Shown here one piece after another: positions 36,545 through 43,147 of a DNA stretch of 43,147 bases (its first letter is position 1; each line of letters begins with the position of its first letter). The DNA comes from Nocardia veterana NBRC 100344 (GTDB lineage: Bacteria > Actinomycetota > Actinomycetes > Mycobacteriales > Mycobacteriaceae): positions 1-43,147 of the forward strand of contig NZ_BAGM01000023.1 in the NCBI RefSeq assembly GCF_000308855.1, given 5' to 3'. Made by a program: the position numbers and the translations under genes. The notes below the pieces were generated by a model. It saw only the letters and a list, made by a program, of their open reading frames with translations. It did no database searches and was not told the origin of the DNA.

Positions 36545-38134
36545 GTGACCACGGATGATCCCGCGCGAGAACCCGGGCCCGAGGCCGGTGACACCGGGAC
36601 CGCCGAGCCATCGCAGGCGCCGCCGGAGGCCGCGCATCCGACCGGCGGTGCGGGCGACCCGGATGTCGGCTTCGCCCTCGACGTCACCACCGACGCACCC
36701 GCCGCAGATCCCGCAGCCGATCCCGTGTCGGCCGATCCCGCCACGCGCGCAAAGGATCTCAGCCACGAGCTGGCCCGCCGGCTGGGAGCGGTGGCGCCGC
36801 GTGGCTGGCGACGCCTCGAGTCGATGTTCGCGCTGACCACGGTGACGGAGGCAGCGCAGGTCCTGTTCTCCGACGATCAGGGCCGGGGGATGCGAATGCA
36901 GCCGCCGGAGGACGTCCTCGAACTCGTGCGTGAGCACCGCCGGATATCGGCTCAGCTCAGCGATGGACCCTGGTGGCGACTGCTGCTGACGCTGTCGAAC
37001 ACGGGCGAACTCGAGGTGGATCACGACTACGGTGACGACCCGTTCCCGGACGACCAGTTGTTCCCGCCCGAGGCGTATCGCGCGGATCTCGAGGCGTACC
37101 CGCGGGATCGGGTGCCGGTGTGGTTGGCCGCCTATGTCGGGCACGGTGATCGGCAGGCGCGCACGCCACCGGAGGCTGCGCGGGCGGCGCGCGCGGACCG
37201 CGCGGCCGGGACACACGCGCGGGTGCTGGCCGAGCATCAGCTTCCGTCGTTCACCGTGCTGTGGTCGCGCTGGGCGGTGATCGCCGCGGCCTTCGTCGCC
37301 GCCGGGTCCCAGTGGGGTCCGCGGATCCTGCCGGCGCTGGGGTGGTTCGAGGGCGCCAAACGCAGTGGCTCCACGCTGTATTCGCTGCCGGGCGGTCGCG
37401 CGGTGCTGTCCGGGGGCGTGTGGAACGCACCGGAACTCGACGCCGCCTACAACGCCGGTGAGCCGCTGCCCGCGCTGTATTCGGGTGCCCCGGAATGGGT
37501 GGCCGATCCGGTGTTGAATCCGCGTGCGGCCAACGGGCTGTTGTCGTTCTGCTACTGGTGGGAGAACGGCCGCTGGCAGTGCGGGCAGTCACCGGCGGTG
37601 GATCGGATCAGTGCCGCGGTGCCCGGAATCTGGACCGCGGACACGGTCGCGGACGTGGTGACCGGCCTGGTCGCCGCGGAGCCGTCCGCCGAGCAGCGCG
37701 CTGCGGTGGTGGATCTGGTGGCAGCGGCCGAGATCGGGTTCGTCACCCGCGAGGCTCTGGTTGCGGTATTCGGCGACACCGATGATGTCGACATCGATGG
37801 TGCGTTCTATCAACTGATCATGGCCGGTGTCGCGCTCGCACTGCCGGAGCCGATGGCGCAGCAGGAGGCGATCGCGCGAGTCCGGCAGTTCATCGAGGAG
37901 CGCGGGATGGACACCGGGGGATATCCGCTCGACGAATTGCGTGCCGACCGGATCGATGTCGGATGGATGGTGTACGTACCGGCCGCGCCCGGTGAGCTCT
38001 CGATCGGTCGCGCGATCTTCTACCTCGCCGATGACGGTGTGCTGGAGCAGTCTTCGTCCTCGGTGGCGCCGTCGCGCTATCTCGAGGAATTCACCCGGCG
38101 TTTCCACGAGCGGCACGGTTCCACACCGGTGTGA
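36545..38134 (+). CDS. Immunity-like protein for the giant toxin
   Basis: A 529-residue protein from a GTG with AGGAGATTGG upstream. Residues 1-75 are a disordered acidic leader. Residues 86-200 form a module found beside actinobacterial toxins and similar to YezG/DUF600-type immunity folds: GWRRLESMFALTTVTEAAQV, then VDHDYGDDPFPDDQLFPPEA, then YRADLEAYPRDRVPVWLAAY. Residues 235-345 are a Trp-rich region (LPALGWFEGAKRSGSTLYSL; GLLSFCYWWENGRWQCG), 350-470 are helical, and the end is DGVLEQSSSSVAPSRYLEEF. There is no signal peptide or clear membrane span, so it is cytosolic. It follows the giant gene by 90 bases. The combination of several domains may reflect the several effector domains of the toxin; that is inference. 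Confidence 0.6.
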   Translation: MTTDDPAREPGPEAGDTGTAEPSQAPPEAAHPTGGAGDPDVGFALDVTTDAPAADPAADPVSADPATRAKDLSHELARRLGAVAPRGWRRLESMFALTTVTEAAQVLFSDDQGRGMRMQPPEDVLELVREHRRISAQLSDGPWWRLLLTLSNTGELEVDHDYGDDPFPDDQLFPPEAYRADLEAYPRDRVPVWLAAYVGHGDRQARTPPEAARAARADRAAGTHARVLAEHQLPSFTVLWSRWAVIAAAFVAAGSQWGPRILPALGWFEGAKRSGSTLYSLPGGRAVLSGGVWNAPELDAAYNAGEPLPALYSGAPEWVADPVLNPRAANGLLSFCYWWENGRWQCGQSPAVDRISAAVPGIWTADTVADVVTGLVAAEPSAEQRAAVVDLVAAAEIGFVTREALVAVFGDTDDVDIDGAFYQLIMAGVALALPEPMAQQEAIARVRQFIEERGMDTGGYPLDELRADRIDVGWMVYVPAAPGELSIGRAIFYLADDGVLEQSSSSVAPSRYLEEFTRRFHERHGSTPV

Positions 38135-38342
38135 GTCCCGTCCCGGCGTCCTGACCTCCCGCGGGTGGCGTCGCGATGCCTTGGCGTGCAACGAGTTCGG
38201 TCGAAGCACAAAAGTCACGACATGTCCATTCGCCGTTCATCCCATCCTCAGGAAGATCGAGTGTCATGGCATGGACCCGGAAATTCGGGGTGGGGCGGCG
38301 GCGGAACCGCACGGCAGGGCGGAGCTGAGTAGGGAGTGACTG

Positions 38343-40289
38343 GTGTCGGGAGATTCGGGAGATAAGGGCAAGCCGGAAAACCCGTGGCAGCTCTCCGGCG
38401 ACGACATCGGCAAGCCGCCGAAGGTGGTGACGAACGGGGGAAGGACCTCACTCGACACCGGCGGCCTGACGGTCAAGCAGAAGGCGCTGCAGGAGCTGGC
38501 GGACGCGGCCACCGATCTCTGGAACACCTTCGACATGCTGGAGAAACTGAAGTCCTGGGTCGAGAAGATCGACGGCTTCGGCAACCTGCCCGATCTGCCG
38601 TCGGGTCCTGCCCTGGCGAACAAGTACGGCAACGCCGGCCGGCAATTCGGCGAGAAGGTCAAGGAACACAAGGACATTCTCGAGAAGCTGGCCGATACCT
38701 TCCTCGCGGCCGGCAAGCTGTACGTCGACAGCGACGAGACGTCCAAGCAGTCCTTCCAGCGGCTGCGGGCCGCTGCCGATTCGCGCGCCAACTCCGTCGT
38801 GGCGCCCCCCTCGGCCGGGGCGACGAAGGTGCCGGAATGGGCCACCAAGCACGAGTTCCACGACAAGCTCGAGGATTACAAGCTTCCCTCGGAACGCGAT
38901 GAGCTGAAGCGGCTGTCGCAGACCCAGGACGGGCGGGACCTTTCGCCGGTTTCCCCGGAACCCAAGGAATGGATGACGTTGGAGCGCATGAACGCGCTGC
39001 ACAACGCGCTGAATCCCACACCGATCGCGGATGCCTCGGGCATGTGGGAATGGATGCAGCAGCAGCTGATCATGCCGACCTCCAATCTGACCAACAAGAT
39101 GAGCGGCGTCCTGAATTCGGGTGGTTGGTCCAGCGACGCCGCGCGGAAGGCGGGCACGGCGGTCACGACATACACCCGCGGCATCGACGCGATGCGCGAC
39201 TCGATGCATCTGCTGTCGCTGAGCCTGCTCGACGCGTCGGGCTGGGTGGAACAGACCCGGTGGTGCATGCCGGACGACCAGCGGCTGAAGGAGCTGAACG
39301 CCGGATCGGACGAGGACCGGACGTTCGCCCTCAATTACGACCGCACCCTGTACGACAGCTACTACCGGCAGGGCGTGATCCAGTCGAGCGATGCCATTCC
39401 GCTCGTCCCGGCGGCGGTGAGCCCGCTGGCCGCGGTCATACCCACGCCGCCGCAGGATCCCCAGGACCCGCAGGACCCGCGGAATCCGCGGAATCCGGGC
39501 GCCGCGGATCCGACCGGTGGGCGGACACCCACCGGCAGCTCACCGAACGTCGGTGGGGGTCCGAGCGCGAACGTGCAACAGCAGCAGCGTCAACTGGCGG
39601 CGGAGGCTCAGCGGCGCGAAGCGGAGGCCGAGAAGCAGCGCAAGGCACTCGAGGAACAAGCCAGGAAGCAGAACGCCGATCTGGAAGCGCGTACGCGGCA
39701 AGCCGATTCGGCCCTCGAGAAGCAGCAAGCCGAAATGGCGAAACAGGCGCAGCAGCAGGCACAGCAACAGGCGCAGCAGCAAGCGCTGCAGCAAGGGATG
39801 GCTGCCGCGCAGCAGGCCGCCGAACAGGGTTTGCAGGCAGCGCAACAGGGCATGCAGGCCGCGCAGCAGGCGGCCTCGGCCGGTTTGGCCGGGCTGCCGG
39901 GCGCGATCCCGGGGCTCGAGTCCGCCATGTCCAAGGTCAAAGGGGCCGGTGCCGGCGCCGGTGGTGGTGCGGGCGGAAAAGCGGGCGGCGGTGCCGGACT
40001 CGGCGCCGGCGCCTCGGCCCTGCAGAAGGATGCCGCCGCGGCCGCCAAGCTGTTTCCGCGGGCGTCGGCGAACATGGAGAGCGCGGCGAGTGCGGCCCGC
40101 GCCGGGCTGGCTCCCGGGCAGGGACAGCCGGGATCGCCCGGCGCCGCTGGCTCGCCCGGGCACGGGGCCGGCGGTGCCGGTCAGCAGAAGGAACACAAGC
40201 GGTCGGTGAACCTCGAGTCCGTGGACAACCTCGACGAAGCCCTGGGCGAAGCGCCCGTCGTCGTCAAACCCGTGATCGAGCAGCCATGA
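38343..40289 (+). CDS. ESX-type secreted protein with Gln/Ala-rich coiled coil
   Basis: A 648-residue protein starting at GTG 38343. Residues 45-130 are helical, with PSGPALANKYGNAGRQFGEK, followed by YVDSD (Tyr127, Asp131), a fit to the YxxxD/E type VII export signal. Around 260 a second WXG-like turn, NSGGWSSDAARKA, is followed by helices. Residues 355-395 are a Pro-rich linker (PPQDPQDPQDPRNPRNPG), 410-515 an E/K/Q-rich coiled coil with QAQQQAQQQAQQQALQQG, and 535-630 Gly/Ala-rich. Overall it resembles EspB-like or PPE-like substrates without a PPE motif. Its stop overlaps the espG start (ATGA). An intergenic gap of 208 bases before it, without visible genes, may hold its promoter. Confidence 0.65.
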   Translation: MSGDSGDKGKPENPWQLSGDDIGKPPKVVTNGGRTSLDTGGLTVKQKALQELADAATDLWNTFDMLEKLKSWVEKIDGFGNLPDLPSGPALANKYGNAGRQFGEKVKEHKDILEKLADTFLAAGKLYVDSDETSKQSFQRLRAAADSRANSVVAPPSAGATKVPEWATKHEFHDKLEDYKLPSERDELKRLSQTQDGRDLSPVSPEPKEWMTLERMNALHNALNPTPIADASGMWEWMQQQLIMPTSNLTNKMSGVLNSGGWSSDAARKAGTAVTTYTRGIDAMRDSMHLLSLSLLDASGWVEQTRWCMPDDQRLKELNAGSDEDRTFALNYDRTLYDSYYRQGVIQSSDAIPLVPAAVSPLAAVIPTPPQDPQDPQDPRNPRNPGAADPTGGRTPTGSSPNVGGGPSANVQQQQRQLAAEAQRREAEAEKQRKALEEQARKQNADLEARTRQADSALEKQQAEMAKQAQQQAQQQAQQQALQQGMAAAQQAAEQGLQAAQQGMQAAQQAASAGLAGLPGAIPGLESAMSKVKGAGAGAGGGAGGKAGGGAGLGAGASALQKDAAAAAKLFPRASANMESAASAARAGLAPGQGQPGSPGAAGSPGHGAGGAGQQKEHKRSVNLESVDNLDEALGEAPVVVKPVIEQP

Positions 40290-41074
40290 ACCGGACGTGG
40301 AAACTCACCGATACCGAGTTCGTCGTGCTGTGGGAGGCGACGAAACGGGACGACTTCGTGCCGCACCCGTTCGTCTTCACCTGCCGTACACCCGACGAAC
40401 ACGAGTATCGCCGGCAGAAGCAGCAGGCATGGGACGAGTTACGCCGGCGCGAGGACCGATGGTTCGAGCCCGTCATGGCCGTCCTCGCCGAACCGGATAT
40501 CCGCATCGTGGCCCTCGGACACGACGGGGCCGATCCATGGCAGTCGTTCGTCCCGGCCCGTGTGCTGGGGGTGCGCCGCGGCGACGTCGGCTATGTCGTC
40601 TCCGAGCTGTCCGGCGAAACCTGGTCGCACTCCGGCGGTTTCACGGTCACCGAATGTGACGCCATCAACCTGGCGGATGCCGTCGTGCGTGCCCTGCCGG
40701 AGGCGGGACCGGGCGCGCATTCGTCGATCGTCCTGCCGAGCTACGACGCCGGGGAGGCGCTCGACTACTCCTACGGACGTTCGTCGGTGCGCGACACCTA
40801 TGACGAACCGATCGCTGGGCGTGCGCAATCCTTTCTCGCTCAGCCCGCCTCCTGCGTCGGGACTATCAGGGTCCAGCAGGGACACTCCCGTTTCGGCCCG
40901 CGCGGGATCGCCGAGTACCGGATGCGGTGGCGGGACGTGATCGACGACGGCCGCTACCTCATCGTCGACGGGCAACCACCGGCCGCGAAGGGCGTCGATG
41001 CCAAGGGCATGGTTACGGCCGTCAACGTCGGAGTGGCGGAGGTCGTTCGTGCGATCAAGGACGAAAGACGATGA
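40286..41074 (+). CDS. espG: ESX secretion-associated protein EspG
   Basis: EspG proteins are cytosolic chaperones that bind ESX substrates such as PE/PPE-type pairs and keep them soluble. The 262-residue product begins MNRTWKLTDTEFVVLWEATK, with the family pattern FVVLWE followed by PHPFVFTCRT, then a long central beta sheet (DIRIVALGHDGADPWQSFVP, LGVRRGDVGYVVSELSGET) and the GIAEYRMRWRDVIDDGRYLI block near the end. It overlaps the preceding ESX substrate gene by 4 bases, suggesting that protein is its client. No export signal is present. Confidence 0.85.
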   Translation: MNRTWKLTDTEFVVLWEATKRDDFVPHPFVFTCRTPDEHEYRRQKQQAWDELRRREDRWFEPVMAVLAEPDIRIVALGHDGADPWQSFVPARVLGVRRGDVGYVVSELSGETWSHSGGFTVTECDAINLADAVVRALPEAGPGAHSSIVLPSYDAGEALDYSYGRSSVRDTYDEPIAGRAQSFLAQPASCVGTIRVQQGHSRFGPRGIAEYRMRWRDVIDDGRYLIVDGQPPAAKGVDAKGMVTAVNVGVAEVVRAIKDERR

Positions 41075-41099
41075 GCGACAACGATTTCGGAGGTGTTCT

Positions 41100-41441
41100 G
41101 TGAGCGAGGTGGAGGCCCGCCCGCCCGAGTGGAGTGCATCGTCGCGTACCGGGGCGATCACCGTGCGCACCACCGAACAGGGTCTGCCGCTGGGTATTTC
41201 CATCACAGCGGAGGAGCTGCGCAAGGATCCGCAGGCCCTGGCGGCCGAGGTGCTGCGGTTGTGCAAACGGGCTGCGAACCGGGCCGGATTGCAGCGCCGG
41301 GCACAGCTGGAGGATGCGGGCATGGCGCCCGAGATGATCGACCTGCTGGGCCTGCCGACTCCGGACACGGTGGCTCGTAGAGAAGCCGAGGACGAAGACG
41401 ACTACGAGATGGAACCGGCTACCTGGCTCCGCTCGGTGTAG
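41100..41441 (+). CDS. YbaB/EbfC-like ESX-associated protein
   Basis: A 113-residue protein from GTG 41100 with a GGAGGTG-rich site. It has WSASSRTGAITVRTTEQG, then LPLGISITAEELRKDPQALA, then a helix AEVLRLCKRAANRAGLQRRA and an acidic Glu/Asp tail. The short beta sheet followed by a long helix matches the YbaB-like proteins that accompany EspG and ESX substrates in actinobacteria. Confidence is moderate because the sequence is short. The stop TAG lies directly before the next frame, and the two YbaB-like genes probably work as a pair. Confidence 0.6.
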   Translation: MSEVEARPPEWSASSRTGAITVRTTEQGLPLGISITAEELRKDPQALAAEVLRLCKRAANRAGLQRRAQLEDAGMAPEMIDLLGLPTPDTVARREAEDEDDYEMEPATWLRSV

Positions 41442-41467
41442 TGGTTCGCGACGAGGGGAGGGCAATC

Positions 41468-41773
41468 GTGGTGGTGTACGAAAGTTTCGACGAGTTGGAG
41501 ACCAGCGTCCGGAAGCGGCTCTATCGGCTCCATGACCTGGCCGACGGGATGCGATCGGTCCGGGCGGTCGAGACCTCGCCGGACGGCGCCGTCACGGTGG
41601 CGGTCGACGGAGACGGCGCGCTGGTGAATCTGGAGTTCGCGCAGTCGGTTTCGAGCCTCACGCCGGAGGAGTTCGAGCGCCGGCTGGTCGACACCGCCGC
41701 CGCCGCGGTTCGCCGCGCGTTCACCGACCGCGCCGCGCTGATCACGGCGTTCAACGAGGAGGCCGGGGGTTAG
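41468..41773 (+). CDS. YbaB/EbfC-family protein
   Basis: A 101-residue protein. I chose the GTG at 41468 because GAGGGGAGGG lies just upstream; the frame is open to 41441. It has an N-terminal helix (VYESFDELETSVRKRLYRLH), beta strands SPDGAVTVAVDGDGALVNLE and a C-terminal helix SLTPEEFERRLVDTAAAAVR, the YbaB fold. Directly downstream an imperfect inverted repeat separates it from the espC unit. Confidence 0.7.
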   Translation: MVVYESFDELETSVRKRLYRLHDLADGMRSVRAVETSPDGAVTVAVDGDGALVNLEFAQSVSSLTPEEFERRLVDTAAAAVRRAFTDRAALITAFNEEAGG

Positions 41774-41784
41774 GCGAGTCCGTT

Positions 41785-41816
41785 GTTCACGAAGACTCCG
41801 CACAGTCTTCACGAAC
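41785..41816. terminator. Inverted repeat after the YbaB gene
   Basis: GTTCACGAAGACT (41785-41797) and AGTCTTCACGAAC (41804-41816) are inverted copies with two central mismatches and a 6-base spacer. It lies 11 bases after the YbaB stop and 78 bases before espC, so it could be a terminator or an operator for the next unit. Confidence 0.45.
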
Positions 41817-41893
41817 AGCCTTCCGGCCCTTTCGTCTCGATCGGTACTTTCACGTTTTGTTCGATCAATTGTCTTGTGGGATTGAGGGATACG

Positions 41894-42211
41894 ATGGGTG
41901 ACTTCGTAGCAACGCCCGATGCGATCCGGGCGTACGGCAACGTGGCGGCCGACATGGCGACGGGTGTGGCCACCGCGGGCGCCTTCGATCAGACCGCGAC
42001 CATCGCCGCGGTCGTCCCGGTCTTCGGCTTGCTGGGCCAGGAGTTCCTGCTCTCGTTCGCCCGCGCGCAGGCCAATCACGCCTCCTCGGTGGCGGAATTG
42101 GCGGGCGTGCACGCCGCCACCGCGCTGACCGCGCACGACGCGGCGGCCGCGTACGAGTCCACCGAACACACCTCGGTGTCCACGTTCCGCGCCGCCGAAC
42201 ACTCGGTATGA
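41894..42211 (+). CDS. espC: EspC-family ESX secretion target
   Basis: A 105-residue protein of the EspC-like type VII secretion target family. The start ATG at 41894 has GAGGGATACG upstream. The sequence has ATPDAIRAYGNVAADMATGV, then PVFGLLGQEFLLSFARAQAN and VAELAGVHAATALTAHDAAA, two helices with a central turn, and YESTE (Tyr87-Glu91), fitting the YxxxD/E export signal near the C-terminus. Its stop overlaps the next gene by 4 bases. In M. tuberculosis EspC is secreted with EspA, and the same pairing seems to occur here. Confidence 0.8.
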   Translation: MGDFVATPDAIRAYGNVAADMATGVATAGAFDQTATIAAVVPVFGLLGQEFLLSFARAQANHASSVAELAGVHAATALTAHDAAAAYESTEHTSVSTFRAAEHSV

Positions 42212-43147
42212 ACGCGCCGCTGGATCCCTCGATCCTGGACATGCTGCGGGGCAGCGCCATCGCGCCGATGATCGATCGGCCGGTGAACGAGGTTCTGCGC
42301 GATATGGGCCTGCCGCCGTTGCCCGATCCGAACCGGCTGCCGCAGCTCCCGCCGCTGCCCGACCTGCCGCCGCTGCCCGTGCTCGACCTGCACGCGATCG
42401 CCAAGCCGCTGACCGATCTCGCCGGCGGCTTCGGTAACGGTCAGCTCGGCACCGGACCGGGACCGGATCCGACGCAGGTGCTGCAGGCGGTCGGCACCGC
42501 GTTGACGACGGTGATGTCACTGGGGAGCTCGGCGCTGCAAATGGCGATGACGTTGTGGCAGGGCCAGGGCGCGGAATCGGCGGCCACCAAGGCCGGTCAG
42601 GCGAGTGCCGACGGGGCCGCTCTCACGGCACAGAGCGGCGAACAGAAGAGGGTGCTCGGCGGCGCTGCCACCTCGATGGGGATCGGGCAGGCGAATATGG
42701 CCGCGATCATCGCCGAGTACACCGCCACCATGACCGCCGCCGCGCCGCTACTGGCCACGCCCGGCGGCCAGGTCTTCCTGGTGGCCGCGACGATCCGGAG
42801 CCTCACCGAGGCGCTCGCGCAGGTGACCGAGACCAAGGTCGAGATGCTCGGGCACTCGGCGCGGATGACCCAGGCGGGAAAGAAGCACAAGGTGACCGCG
42901 GCGCCCAAGCCGACCGGTGCCGGTGCGAGCAGGATCGATCCGCAGCAGTTGCAGCAGATGATGCAGCTGCTGCCGCCCCTGATGTCGATGGCGCAGACCG
43001 GCGTTCAGGCCGCCACCCAGGCCGGAACACAGCTGACGCAGGCCAATGCGCAGATGTCGGCGGCGAAATCGGCGGCCGCGATCGCCGCGGAACGCGAGCG
43101 GGAGTCGGGCGACGGTGCGGCGACCGGCGGTTCGGGCGGTGCGGCGG
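42208..43147 (+). CDS. EspA-like ESX-associated secreted protein (cut by window edge)
   Basis: An ATG at 42208 overlapping the espC stop; open to the window end, 313 codons seen. Residues 1-60 are Pro/Leu-rich (LPPLPDPNRLPQLPPLPDLP). Residues 85-200 form a helical hairpin with W117-Q-G119 (MTLWQGQGAESAATKAGQ) as the WXG turn, followed by helices IAEYTATMTAAAPLLATPGG and QVFLVAATIRSLTEALAQVT. A Gln-rich segment QQLQQMMQLLPP and an Ala/Gly end follow. Placement after EspC and the hairpin recall EspA-type substrates. Full length and C-terminus are unknown. Confidence 0.6.
   Translation, partial: MNAPLDPSILDMLRGSAIAPMIDRPVNEVLRDMGLPPLPDPNRLPQLPPLPDLPPLPVLDLHAIAKPLTDLAGGFGNGQLGTGPGPDPTQVLQAVGTALTTVMSLGSSALQMAMTLWQGQGAESAATKAGQASADGAALTAQSGEQKRVLGGAATSMGIGQANMAAIIAEYTATMTAAAPLLATPGGQVFLVAATIRSLTEALAQVTETKVEMLGHSARMTQAGKKHKVTAAPKPTGAGASRIDPQQLQQMMQLLPPLMSMAQTGVQAATQAGTQLTQANAQMSAAKSAAAIAAERERESGDGAATGGSGGAA

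Noticed and set aside
1..43147. tRNA, rRNA, CRISPR arrays, insertion-sequence transposases
   Set aside because: I saw no cloverleaf-like sequence, no regularly spaced short repeats and no transposase motif; a covariance or repeat search was not possible here.

Overview
The window comes from a high-GC actinobacterium of the mycolic-acid group, most likely Nocardia or a close relative. The evidence is strong G/C bias at third codon positions, a Mycobacterium-like spc ribosomal operon running into secY-adk-map, and type VII secretion (ESX) accessory families: WXG100, EspG, EspC, YbaB/EbfC and an EspA-like protein. No genus marker was tested, so this is inference.

Layout. (1) 1-9.7 kb is an accessory island: a type I restriction-modification pair on the minus strand (hsdS cut by the window edge, hsdM split by a one-base frameshift), an Abi/HEPN-type abortive-infection protein, a possible nuclease toxin with an immunity-like partner, a small set of hypothetical genes divergent from a helix-turn-helix/TPR regulator (also split by a one-base frameshift), a YoaK-type membrane protein, and decayed fragments. 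(2) 9.73-15.49 kb is housekeeping: a promoter and leader hairpin, then rpsH-rplF-rplR-rpsE-rpmD-rplO, a terminator, and secY-adk-map. The partners that normally precede rpsH (rplN-rplX-rplE-rpsN in M. tuberculosis) are replaced by the island. (3) 15.5-17 kb holds a small zinc-ribbon protein, the D-aminoacyl-tRNA deacylase gene dtd, and an unknown conserved-looking gene. (4) 17.15-43.15 kb is an ESX-substrate and toxin locus: a WXG100 protein, a YbaB-like protein, a single 18.4-kb gene for a 6145-residue protein, a 529-residue immunity-like protein, an ESX-type secreted protein, EspG, two YbaB-like proteins, EspC and an EspA-like protein that runs off the right edge.

The giant gene is the main discovery. 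Its N-terminus looks like the WXG100/CpnT-like ESX targeting module. Further in are a papain-like domain with a visible Cys-His-Asp triad, four related zincin-like modules of which only the first keeps HExxH, a recurring beta-rich module seen at four places, a long array of coiled-coil repeats, a second zincin with HEFGH resembling the anthrax lethal factor family, Gly/Asp- and Pro-rich linkers, and a terminal beta-rich domain. I read it as a multi-effector ESX-secreted toxin. The upstream WXG100 and YbaB genes and downstream EspG/EspC genes would provide co-secretion and chaperoning, and the 529-residue protein would protect the producer. No secretion-machine genes (eccA-E, mycP) are in the window, so the apparatus must be encoded elsewhere.

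At least two genes of the left island, and perhaps more, are broken by single-base changes in short homopolymer runs, while the remaining 33 kb shows none. This is either decay of mobile DNA or local sequence error.
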